A stretch of 38,952 bases of DNA from Solobacterium sp. Lineage in GTDB: Bacteria > Bacillota_I > Bacilli_A > Erysipelotrichales > Erysipelotrichaceae. The position numbers and the translations under genes are program-made. Shown one piece after another: positions 32,927 to 38,952 of the stretch. Below the pieces are notes generated by a model. It worked only from the letters and a program-made list of their open reading frames with translations, was not told where the DNA came from and did no database searches. Every line of letters begins with the position of its first letter. The stretch's first letter is position 1. The stretch covers positions 1 through 38,952 of the forward strand of contig JAFUCL010000088.1 in NCBI GenBank assembly GCA_017459725.1. Direction: 5' to 3'.

Positions 32927-33453
32927 CTGGTCAGATCATGTATGGTCTGATTCATGGATTCGACTGTTTCTTCACCGTTCTTGATAAACGCGAAACGCCG
33001 GATATGAAACGAAAAGGAATGTGCATAATACATGGCCAGCAGTGCATCCGGGTACTGTTCCATGAATCCCCTTTTCCTGTGAATGCTCAGGTATTCCTCA
33101 AATACCTTTGTCAGATTCTGTGTCACCATTTCTTCAAAACTGTTCTGGCCTGTCACCCGGTATGCCGCCTGATAAAAAGCTCGGTTTTCCTGCACTGTAC
33201 GCAGAACACGCTCAACAGCCTGATCTGTACCGACCCTCAGACCATCTTCCCGGAACGGCGCCGCAAGATCCTGTTCGGCAATATAATTCAGGCAGTCGTA
33301 TTTATCATCAAAATAGTTATAAAACGTGACCCGTATTACTCCCGAAGCATCGCTGATCTGCTTGATGGTGATCTTTTCAAACAGATGTTTCAGCATGAGT
33401 TCCCGCAGACTTTCAGCGAGAACTGTTTTCATATTGTCCCTGCGCTGTTCCAT
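32899..33453 (-). CDS. TetR/AcrR-family regulator
   Basis: This 184-residue regulator has an N-terminal helix-turn-helix (LAESLRELMLKHLFEKITIKQ, then SDASGVIRVTFYNYFDDKYD) of the type found in DhaS-like TetR proteins. The rest is a helical ligand or dimer domain. It is the second gene after an MntP-like membrane protein and starts 2 nt after that stop, so it may control that gene. ATG 33453 is chosen because GAGGTGATC is the ribosome site; a start at codon 9 (MKTVLAESL) is the alternative. Confidence 0.88.
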   Translation of the reverse strand: MEQRRDNMKTVLAESLRELMLKHLFEKITIKQISDASGVIRVTFYNYFDDKYDCLNYIAEQDLAAPFREDGLRVGTDQAVERVLRTVQENRAFYQAAYRVTGQNSFEEMVTQNLTKVFEEYLSIHRKRGFMEQYPDALLAMYYAHSFSFHIRRFAFIKNGEETVESMNQTIHDLTRTPISGFIE

Positions 33454-33455
33454 GA

Positions 33456-34028
33456 TCACCTCAGCAGCATGACATAATGTACTATCAGATACAGACCGAA
33501 TACAATCATCAGAAATCCGCCCATAAAGCTGAGCTGTCTGGTATAGTGCGGTCCTTCAAAATAGCCGACCGCAAATGCCGCAAGCACACCCGCAAACGTA
33601 ATGGCGAAAGTCAGCAGACTGACAGTAGCCAGTGAAATATCAAACAGTGAGAAACCCACTGCAAGGAGAAGTGTTTCAATGCTGGTCAGAACCGCAAGCA
33701 TAAAACACGCACGCAGATCAAACAGACGGTCCAGTTTTTCCTCCGGTTCCCTGCGCATACATGCCCGGAAGCAAAGATACAGTCCTATTGCGAAAATGAT
33801 CAGACACGCAATACTGATTTCAAGCCGGTCATTGACCATATCCTCCAGAAGAAATGACGCACTGTATCCCACAAGCACAGCCAGCACTCTTACGGCAGCG
33901 TAGATCAGTGCATACAGGGCAGCCCGGCTGAACAGTATCTGACGGACAGTCGCCCCTTTGTTCATCATGACAACGAAGCTGTCCAGGGACAGTCCCAGTA
34001 TTATCATTATCGTATGCACCATATCCAT
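33456..34028 (-). CDS. Divergent MntP-like membrane protein
   Basis: This 190-residue protein has six predicted transmembrane helices in two related halves, as in the manganese exporter MntP. The first half has LGLSLDSFVV (Asp16), the conserved Asp position. In the second half the usual SIDALAVG is SIETLLLAVG, with Glu118 in place of Asp. Lys24-Gly25 fits the family's early conserved Gly. It may export Mn or another ion, but the altered residue makes the substrate uncertain. The ATG at 34028 has CAGGAG 9 nt upstream; the in-frame ATG at 34037 abuts that site. I found no yybP-ykoY Mn riboswitch upstream. Confidence 0.72.
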   Translation of the reverse strand: MDMVHTIMIILGLSLDSFVVMMNKGATVRQILFSRAALYALIYAAVRVLAVLVGYSASFLLEDMVNDRLEISIACLIIFAIGLYLCFRACMRREPEEKLDRLFDLRACFMLAVLTSIETLLLAVGFSLFDISLATVSLLTFAITFAGVLAAFAVGYFEGPHYTRQLSFMGGFLMIVFGLYLIVHYVMLLR

Positions 34029-34037
34029 AAGCACCAT

Positions 34038-34252
34038 CTCCTGTTCTCAGTTAATTCTACATGACAGCTTTCCGGAAAAGCGCATACAGATGTCATAGTT
34101 TGTATGAAAAGAAAAGGAACTCACTCGCCTTGTGAATTCCATTTCTGATAGGGGGAAAGAAATATCAAACTCTTCTTTTGACACTTTTATGATACCGGGC
34201 AATCATGTAAGCTTCGTGTAAGCTGTGTGAAAAAATGATGAAATCTGCACAT
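34038..34252. other. Intergenic spacer, nothing assigned
   Basis: This 215-bp spacer lies between the MntP-like gene start and the stop of the pentapeptide-repeat gene. It contains a short direct repeat GTAAGCT (about 34207-34222) and T-rich stretches. I see no clear promoter, terminator, riboswitch or small ORF. Confidence 0.5.
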
Positions 34253-34894
34253 TTACCGAACTATGATGCCGAGAAGTTTTGCGAAAGCAACTGCCTGTTC
34301 TTCATTTACAACGACACCTCGCACCATCTCCGCTGTTACGGATATGCCGTCAATTGTACTGTCCGAAAAGTCGATTCCGGCCAGTTTCGTATCAATCAGT
34401 TCCGCTCCGCTGAGCACACAGCGTATGAAAGACGTGTTTTCCAGCACACACATGGAAAGACCGCATTCCGTCATATTGTCTTCCATGAACTCGGTCCGCT
34501 TCATTCTGGAACCGTTGAAGTTTGTGTATGCGCATTGACAGCCGCTGACCAGCAGATCTTCAAATGTACTGCTGCTGAGATCGGTTCCTGTAAGCCGGCA
34601 GTGCTTCAGTACGGCTCTTCTGAATACCGTTTCATTCATCCGGCAGTTTGACAGATCACAATGATCAAACACCGCATCCGCAAACAGAACTCCCCTCAGA
34701 TCACCTTCAAAGGTCACATTGGTGAACGTGCACTCATGAAATGATCTGCCGCTCAGATCGGCTGAGCAGACCTCATCACGGAATGCCGTTCCGTCCGTAC
34801 GGTATTCGCGTGATAGTCTGTTAAGGCTGCCGGAAACCTGTTCAAAGGAGAACTGCGGTTCTGTTCTTTTCCCGTTATTCACTGTCTTTGCCAT
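34253..34894 (-). CDS. Pentapeptide-repeat protein
   Basis: This 213-residue protein has about 25 pentapeptide units from residue 45 to 185 with the A(D/N)LXX-type centre (ADLSGRSFHECTFTNVTF, CDLSNCRMNETVF, TDLSSSTFEDL). They would form a right-handed beta-helix. Cys is frequent at the outward positions. Such proteins include gyrase-protecting DNA mimics (Qnr, MfpA), but many are of unknown role; there is no strong acidic surface pattern to claim Qnr function. It begins 9 nt after the degV stop with a weak ribosome site, so translation may be coupled. Confidence 0.88.
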   Translation of the reverse strand: MAKTVNNGKRTEPQFSFEQVSGSLNRLSREYRTDGTAFRDEVCSADLSGRSFHECTFTNVTFEGDLRGVLFADAVFDHCDLSNCRMNETVFRRAVLKHCRLTGTDLSSSTFEDLLVSGCQCAYTNFNGSRMKRTEFMEDNMTECGLSMCVLENTSFIRCVLSGAELIDTKLAGIDFSDSTIDGISVTAEMVRGVVVNEEQAVAFAKLLGIIVR

Positions 34895-34903
34895 CGGTTA
34901 CTA

Positions 34904-35791
34904 TTATTTCTGCGGTTTGCGTGCGTTTGCGACAATGAAGAGGCATACCAGTTCCGGTCCGGTATGGGTTCCGATTACAGGACCGACCCGGCAGATCACC
35001 ACATCACGGCACGGAATCGCTTCCTCGACCATGTGTTTGAGACCGACAGCTTCTTCCTCGCAGTCGGAATGTCCGATGAATACAGTATACTTTTCAGGAT
35101 CTTTTGCAGTTTCCTCTGCCGCCTTCAGCAGCTGCTTCAGCGAAGCTTTCCTGCCGTGTGCCTTGCTCATCATTTCCAGGTGTCCCGTTTCATTGACATA
35201 CAGCACCGGCTTAATGTTCAGGGCATTGCCGACAATCGCCGTAGCAGCGCTGACACGGCCTCCCCTGTGCAGGTAGGAGAGATCTCCGACTGTGAAGTAA
35301 TGGGCAATACTCAGTTTATTGGCTTCCATCCAGGCCGCATTCTCTTCAATGCTCATGCCCGCAAGCTTGTTTTCAGCCATCAGTACCGCAAACAGGCCTT
35401 CACCCACACTGGCTGCCAGGGAATCAACGGTTATGATTTTTCTGTCCGGATACTTTTCCTGCAGTTCACGGACTGCCAGGACACTGGAGTTGTACGTATT
35501 GGAAAGACCGCTTGAAAAACAGCAGTACAGAATGTCTTTTCCTTCCTGCAGATACGGTGTGAAGAAGTCTGTATAAACCGCCGGTGTGATCTGCGCAGAG
35601 TGTGTTGTATGCCCGGCACGCAGTTCATCATAGAAATCCTTGGCCGCAAAATTCCGATAATCGGGATAATGAAGAAACGTTCTTCCATCATCGAAAGATA
35701 CATCCATCGGTATCACTGCAATCTGATATTTATCCAGAATATCCTGATTCAGGTCACATGTCGCATCTGTTATCAGCTGATAATCATTCAT
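34904..35791 (-). CDS. degV: DegV-family fatty-acid-binding protein
   Basis: This 295-residue DegV protein has the N-terminal TDATCDLNQDILDKYQIAVIPM, the lipid-contacting HTTHSAQITPAVYTDFF and FSSGLSNTYNSS, and the C-terminal HSDCEEEAVGL and RVGPVIGTHTGPEL. DegV proteins bind a fatty acid and serve as FakB carriers for the FakA kinase in lipid synthesis of Firmicutes. No fakA is nearby. It is the first gene of a pair with the pentapeptide-repeat gene. AGAGGAG stands 8 nt before the ATG. Confidence 0.94.
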   Translation of the reverse strand: MNDYQLITDATCDLNQDILDKYQIAVIPMDVSFDDGRTFLHYPDYRNFAAKDFYDELRAGHTTHSAQITPAVYTDFFTPYLQEGKDILYCCFSSGLSNTYNSSVLAVRELQEKYPDRKIITVDSLAASVGEGLFAVLMAENKLAGMSIEENAAWMEANKLSIAHYFTVGDLSYLHRGGRVSAATAIVGNALNIKPVLYVNETGHLEMMSKAHGRKASLKQLLKAAEETAKDPEKYTVFIGHSDCEEEAVGLKHMVEEAIPCRDVVICRVGPVIGTHTGPELVCLFIVANARKPQK

Positions 35792-35841
35792 GGTGCAATC
35801 TCCTCTTTATGGTTCTCTATTTTATCAGCGAATATCTTATT

Positions 35842-35894
35842 TTGGACACTATTTCATAATCAGATATACATTTTCACCGTATTTGTAGTATAAT
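35842..35894 (+). promoter_or_regulatory. Promoter region of the tRNA pair
   Basis: TTGGAC (35842-35847) and TATACA (35865-35870) are spaced by 17 nt. A second -10-like TATAAT lies at 35889-35894, 10 nt before the first tRNA. Either could start the tRNA transcript. Confidence 0.5.
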
Positions 35895-35904
35895 CTATGA
35901 GCAC

Positions 35905-35976
35905 GCCCCCATAGTAAAACGGATATTACAAGCCCCTCCTAAGGGTTAGGTACAGGTTCGATTCCTGTTGGGGGTG
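35905..35976 (+). tRNA. tRNA-Arg(CCT)
   Basis: The 7-bp acceptor stem GCCCCCA/TGGGGGT (one G-U pair) is followed by the D arm GTAA/TTAC, the anticodon arm AGCCC-CTCCTAA-GGGTT with anticodon CCT, and the T arm ACAGG-TTCGATT-CCTGT. The discriminator is G. The 3' CCA is not encoded. Confidence 0.93.
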
Positions 35977-35986
35977 CTTGAGACAT

Positions 35987-36063
35987 CGGAATATAGCGCA
36001 GCTTGGTAGCGCGCTTCCTTAGGGAGGAAGAGGTCTGGGGTTCAAATCCCCATATTCCGACCA
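35987..36063 (+). tRNA. tRNA-Pro(AGG)
   Basis: The acceptor stem CGGAATA/TATTCCG, D arm AGCGCAGCTTGGTAGCGCGC, anticodon arm CTTCC-TTAGGGA-GGAAG and T arm CTGGGG-TTCAAAT-CCCCA are all well formed, and 3' ACCA is encoded. The C1-G72 pair and discriminator A are tRNA-Pro identity elements. The anticodon is AGG, so position 34 is A, rare in bacteria outside tRNA-Arg(ACG). Confidence 0.95.
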
Positions 36064-36071
36064 TTGAAGAC

Positions 36072-36096
36072 AAACCGCATGAATATGCGGTTTTCT
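36072..36096 (+). terminator. Terminator of the tRNA pair
   Basis: AAACCGCAT (36072-36080) pairs with ATGCGGTTT (36085-36093) across 4 nt and is followed by TCTT. Confidence 0.88.
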
Positions 36097-36187
36097 TATT
36101 TTTCCGGAAAACATGGCGTCCCCTGCCACTTTCTTTGCATTACAATAAACACATACGGGCAGATACTGGCTGCCGGAGGATAACAAT

Positions 36188-37405
36188 ATGGATAATCTGT
36201 TTACCGTCATGCATACAAGTGCAGAAGAACACCTTGAAATCGGCGGAGAATACGATGTTGTTGTGATCGGCGGCGGTATTGCCGGTGTTGCGGCAGCACT
36301 GTCCGCAGCCCGCAGCGGCAAAAGTGTACTGATCATTGAGAAAGGCGTTATGCTGGGCGGTCTGGCAACTATGGGACTGATTACCTGGTATCTGCCTCTG
36401 TGCGATGGATACGGGCGCAAAATCATCAGCGGCATAGCGGAGGAGCTCCTGTATAAATCAATTGAGTGCGGCTATGACACACTCCCCGAGGAATGGAGAG
36501 GCGGACCGGCTTATGTTGAAAAAGCATCTTCGCGGTATCTGACACGGTTCTCCCCTTCTGAATTTGTTGCTGTGCTGGATGAAATGATGCAGCAGGAACA
36601 TATTGATTTGATTTTTGACACAGTCTTTACAGCCCCTGTTATGGAAAACGGGATATGCAGGGCCGTTATTGTCGAAGAAAAAGGCGGCCGCAAAGTATAT
36701 CTGGGCAAAGTATTCATTGACGCAACCGGTGACTGTGACCTGGCATACCGGGCCGGCGGAGATACGGAACTGTTTGACAACTGGTGTTCATACTGGGTTT
36801 ACAATACGGATCTGGACATGATGCAGAAAGCACTGGAAACAGGACATATCATTGATGCGTTTGATGTTCACCAGTACGGCGACAGTCCGATGCCCGGCAA
36901 TGACAAAGGAAAGAAAATGATTATCAAAGATGCCAAAGGAGTCACAGAATTCGTGCTGCGCGGAAGAAAATACCTGCTGGATGATCTGCGCAGAATGGGC
37001 AAATCCAACACCCACTGCACAACGACAATTCCGGCCATGGCGCAGGTCCGCACAACCCGCAGACTGATCGGTGCCTATACGCTTACAACGGATGATCTGA
37101 ATACGCACTTCGATGATTCGGTTGGGGCAGTCAGTGACTGGCGTTTCGCAGGTCCGCTGTATGAGATCCCATACCGCTGTCTGTACACACCGCAGCTGAA
37201 AAACATTCTTGCTTCCGGCCGATGCATCTCCGCAACCGGTGATACATGGGAAGTCACCCGTGTTATACCGCCGGCCGCACTTACCGGTCAGGCCTGCGGA
37301 ACTGCTGCAGCAATGATGATTGAGGCATCTGCCGCAGCCGATCAGGTAAATATTAAAGAGCTGCAGGAGAAACTCTCTGCAGCAGGTGTTCTGATACATT
37401 TCTGA
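36188..37405 (+). CDS. FAD-dependent oxidoreductase (FAD_oxidored family)
   Basis: This 405-residue flavoprotein has an N-terminal dinucleotide-binding fold, DVVVIGGGIAGVAAALSAAR (24-43), followed by IIEKGVMLGGLATMG, and a later VFIDATGDCDLAYRAG, the second FAD contact. Near the C-terminus ILASGRCISATGDTWEVTRV and TGQACGTAAA complete the FAD site. These are the marks of the PF12831 family, whose members act on varied substrates. The ATG follows GGAGGATAACAAT. It is monocistronic between terminators at 36072 and 37417; the substrate is unknown. Confidence 0.88.
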   Translation: MDNLFTVMHTSAEEHLEIGGEYDVVVIGGGIAGVAAALSAARSGKSVLIIEKGVMLGGLATMGLITWYLPLCDGYGRKIISGIAEELLYKSIECGYDTLPEEWRGGPAYVEKASSRYLTRFSPSEFVAVLDEMMQQEHIDLIFDTVFTAPVMENGICRAVIVEEKGGRKVYLGKVFIDATGDCDLAYRAGGDTELFDNWCSYWVYNTDLDMMQKALETGHIIDAFDVHQYGDSPMPGNDKGKKMIIKDAKGVTEFVLRGRKYLLDDLRRMGKSNTHCTTTIPAMAQVRTTRRLIGAYTLTTDDLNTHFDDSVGAVSDWRFAGPLYEIPYRCLYTPQLKNILASGRCISATGDTWEVTRVIPPAALTGQACGTAAAMMIEASAAADQVNIKELQEKLSAAGVLIHF

Positions 37406-37416
37406 TGATACATTCA

Positions 37417-37441
37417 GGAGGAGCCCGTGCTTCTCCTTTTT
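37417..37441 (+). terminator. Terminator of the FAD oxidoreductase gene
   Basis: GGAGGAGC (37417-37424) pairs with GCTTCTCC (37429-37436), one G-U pair, with loop CCGT and five T after it. The last T overlaps the end of the GH3 remnant on the other strand. Confidence 0.87.
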
Positions 37442-37770
37442 AAAGCTCCATTGCCAGTTTCAGATACGGATCCCCGCAGGCCGGATCCACCGGACTCACC
37501 CCGCGGAATTCACTTCTGCCCATCAGCTTGTCCATCACCGCATCACTCACTGCAGGCGTATTGGCATAGGCGTTGATCATCGTTCTGATAAACGGTATAT
37601 CAAACAGATGATACGGATTGGCCAGGGATATGAACAGCACCGTTTCTCATGAACCATCCATGGTGCATCATTGGTGACACTGAACTTGCCTGTCCAGCTC
37701 AGTACATCTTCACACCAGGCGATGTCTTCATCTGACAGATAATAAGGGTTTTCCTTCAGAAATGATGTTA
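37440..37770 (-). pseudogene. GH3 glycosidase (beta-N-acetylhexosaminidase-like) remnant
   Basis: The minus strand encodes the start and end of a GH3 enzyme with the middle missing. The first part reads FLKENPYYLSDEDIAWCEDVLS, which in intact relatives leads into an MTLEEKIGQ block. Here it passes at about 37696 straight into SVTNDAPWMVHE from the C-terminal domain. A frameshift at about 37640-37650 then moves to another frame with LFISLANPYHLFDIPFIRTM and the tail MGRSEFRGVSPVD. About 25 N-terminal and 85 C-terminal residues remain of an expected 520-600. The N-terminal part overlaps the end of the Gfo/Idh gene by about 40 nt, and no start codon is evident. It is not functional as it stands. 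Confidence 0.75.
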
Positions 37771-38759
37771 CTCTCCGTTTCCAGTTCACAGGGAAATATA
37801 ATTCCGGCAACCCTGCGTGCCGTATCCAGTACATCTGCGGCCATCCGGCTCAGCTGCAGTCTCTGCTGCATCAGCTCTCTGTCTCCCGTATCAACCGCAT
37901 GTATGAATGTCTTAAATTCATAGAACAGTCTGCTCTTTTCTTCACGGTATTCAAATGTCTGTGAAGTACCGTGCAGGCTTTCCTTCCGGAAGCTTTCCAT
38001 GAAGTTCACCGATTCCGAAGTCATCAGTGATCCGGCATCGCCCTGAATCACCGACAGCATCGGTGCTGCACAGTCCTTTGCGCCTACCGCACTGACCTGA
38101 AAGTCCGGATAGGTCATAATCAGAATACCGCTGGTATCGATACCCCTGTCCATGTTGGGATAATACCTGACGTCTTCCGGCATGCCGAACATTCCCAAAG
38201 CAAAATGAATATTGTACACATTCAGATCCATCAGCGCACCGCCCGCACATGCCGGATCAAAGGCCGGGGCAATGACACCTTCTTTGAATGCATCATAGCG
38301 AGATGAATACTGGCTGTAATTCAGTGAAACAATGCGGATCCTGCCGATGTCTTTGAGCTGATCACGCATACTGCGGTATGCGGGCAGATCATGTATGTTC
38401 ATTGCCTCAAAGAGCATGCGTCCCGATGCCTCCGCTGCCGCTGTCATCTCTTCGAGCTGGCGGCGGTTCACCGCGGCCGGCTTCTCCACAATGACATGCT
38501 TCCCTGCCTGCAGAGCCTTTACAGCCCAGGCACAGTGCAGTGTATTCGGAAGTGCAATGTATACCGTATCCGCATCCGAGGCAAGCACATCATCAAAATC
38601 CGTGTATGCTTCATCCAGATGATACTGTTTCTGCAGGCGCTCTGTTTTCTCCCGTGAACTGCTGCGTCCGCATATAGTGCACTTTTCCAGCGGCAGCTGT
38701 TTGAGGACAGGCAGAACTTCCTGCACGATTTTACCGGTGCCTGTTACTGCTAGTTTCAT
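37728..38759 (-). CDS. Gfo/Idh/MocA-family oxidoreductase
   Basis: This 343-residue NAD(P)-dependent sugar or sugar-acid dehydrogenase has a Rossmann N-terminus (LAVTGTGKIVQEVLP), VYIALPNTLHCAWAVKALQAGKHVIVEKPAAVN with the catalytic EKP motif, and a C-terminal barrel including DLNVYNIHFALGMFG. The tail after about residue 328 (SNIISEGKPLLSVR) is unusual and is read from DNA that also encodes the start of the GH3 remnant, so the true C-terminus may have been altered. The nearby GH3 remnant suggests that it once served in amino-sugar or glycoside use. The ATG lacks a strong ribosome site. Confidence 0.88.
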   Translation of the reverse strand: MKLAVTGTGKIVQEVLPVLKQLPLEKCTICGRSSSREKTERLQKQYHLDEAYTDFDDVLASDADTVYIALPNTLHCAWAVKALQAGKHVIVEKPAAVNRRQLEEMTAAAEASGRMLFEAMNIHDLPAYRSMRDQLKDIGRIRIVSLNYSQYSSRYDAFKEGVIAPAFDPACAGGALMDLNVYNIHFALGMFGMPEDVRYYPNMDRGIDTSGILIMTYPDFQVSAVGAKDCAAPMLSVIQGDAGSLMTSESVNFMESFRKESLHGTSQTFEYREEKSRLFYEFKTFIHAVDTGDRELMQQRLQLSRMAADVLDTARRVAGIIFPCELETESNIISEGKPLLSVR

Positions 38760-38812
38760 AATGGTCTCCGTAATTGTCTTATTACAATATAACTGATATC
38801 CCGGTATATGAC

Positions 38813-38874
38813 AAAAGAGGCTGTAACAGTTAAGGAATGGTGAAACATTCTGAGGCTGGAAAACAGCCTCTTTT
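38813..38874. repeat. 12-bp inverted repeat element near the right edge
   Basis: AAAAGAGGCTGT (38813-38824) and ACAGCCTCTTTT (38863-38874) are exact inverted repeats around a 38-nt loop. The loop has its own GAATG/CATTC stem and a third copy of GAGGCTG. It has T runs on both strands. No gene ends here on either strand, so an ordinary terminator role is doubtful. A reading frame opens at 38901 (MKPARVKRFHFNGDIQE) and runs off the window; it has no clear ribosome site and I do not recognise it. Confidence 0.5.
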
Positions 38875-38952
38875 TAGATTCATTCAAAGCGAACATCCAA
38901 ATGAAGCCAGCCAGAGTGAAAAGATTTCATTTCAATGGCGATATTCAAGAGA

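Noticed and set aside
34038..34252. Possible yybP-ykoY manganese riboswitch before the MntP-like gene
   Set aside because: The conserved core sequences and helices are not present on the minus strand.

Overview
The window looks like a chromosomal stretch from a gut-type anaerobic Firmicute. Supporting signs are strong AGGAGG/AGGTGA ribosome binding sites, many rho-independent terminators, a group B [FeFe]-hydrogenase, DegV and MarR/ABC modules, a tRNA-Pro with an AGG anticodon, and moderate GC. Erysipelotrichaceae or a relative is my guess from gene content. It is not proven by any marker in the window.

Region 1 (1-13930) is a hexaric-acid (glucarate/galactarate) and sugar-acid catabolic island, all on the minus strand. 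Read in transcription order it holds: a UxuA-like dehydratase, a TIM-barrel sugar isomerase, a CdaR/PucR-type diacid regulator and a PrpR-like Fis-family regulator, closed by a terminator; then a DASS-type transporter, a metallo-beta-lactamase-fold hydrolase, a structured terminator-like spacer, galactarate dehydratase (garD), two glucarate dehydratases (gudD), an operator region, tartronate semialdehyde reductase (garR) and a DapA-family lyase, closed by a terminator. Both dehydratases should give 5-keto-4-deoxyglucarate. GarR implies cleavage to pyruvate plus tartronate semialdehyde, but no GarL aldolase is present, so the DapA-family protein is the candidate aldolase. The same palindrome, TGAAAC-N5-GTTTCA, lies upstream of garR and upstream of the UxuA-like gene. 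A group II intron 5' end sits just past the final terminator, at the window edge.

Region 2 (13977-24190) is a mixed minus-strand block: aldo/keto reductase, orphan group B [FeFe]-hydrogenase, DUF1508 protein, a nitroreductase / 6-phospho-beta-glucosidase / small SseB-like operon, a cytidylate-kinase-like protein, 4-alpha-glucanotransferase (malQ) and an old-yellow-enzyme oxidoreductase. One plus-strand gene encodes a membrane-anchored SseB-domain protein.

Region 3 (24264-32842) starts with a MarR-controlled heterodimeric ABC exporter (minus strand). Divergent from it are adenine deaminase, a small membrane/coiled-coil protein, and a tandem pair of CobW/G3E GTPases. The first GTPase has a very His-rich insert. 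The second lacks the CxCC motif and carries a DUF1980/YcgQ-like C-terminal domain.

Region 4 (32883-38952) holds a TetR regulator with a divergent MntP-like protein, a DegV/pentapeptide-repeat pair, tRNA-Arg(CCT) and tRNA-Pro(AGG), an FAD oxidoreductase, the remnant of a GH3 glycosidase with a large internal deletion, a Gfo/Idh oxidoreductase, and a 12-bp inverted-repeat element near the right edge.
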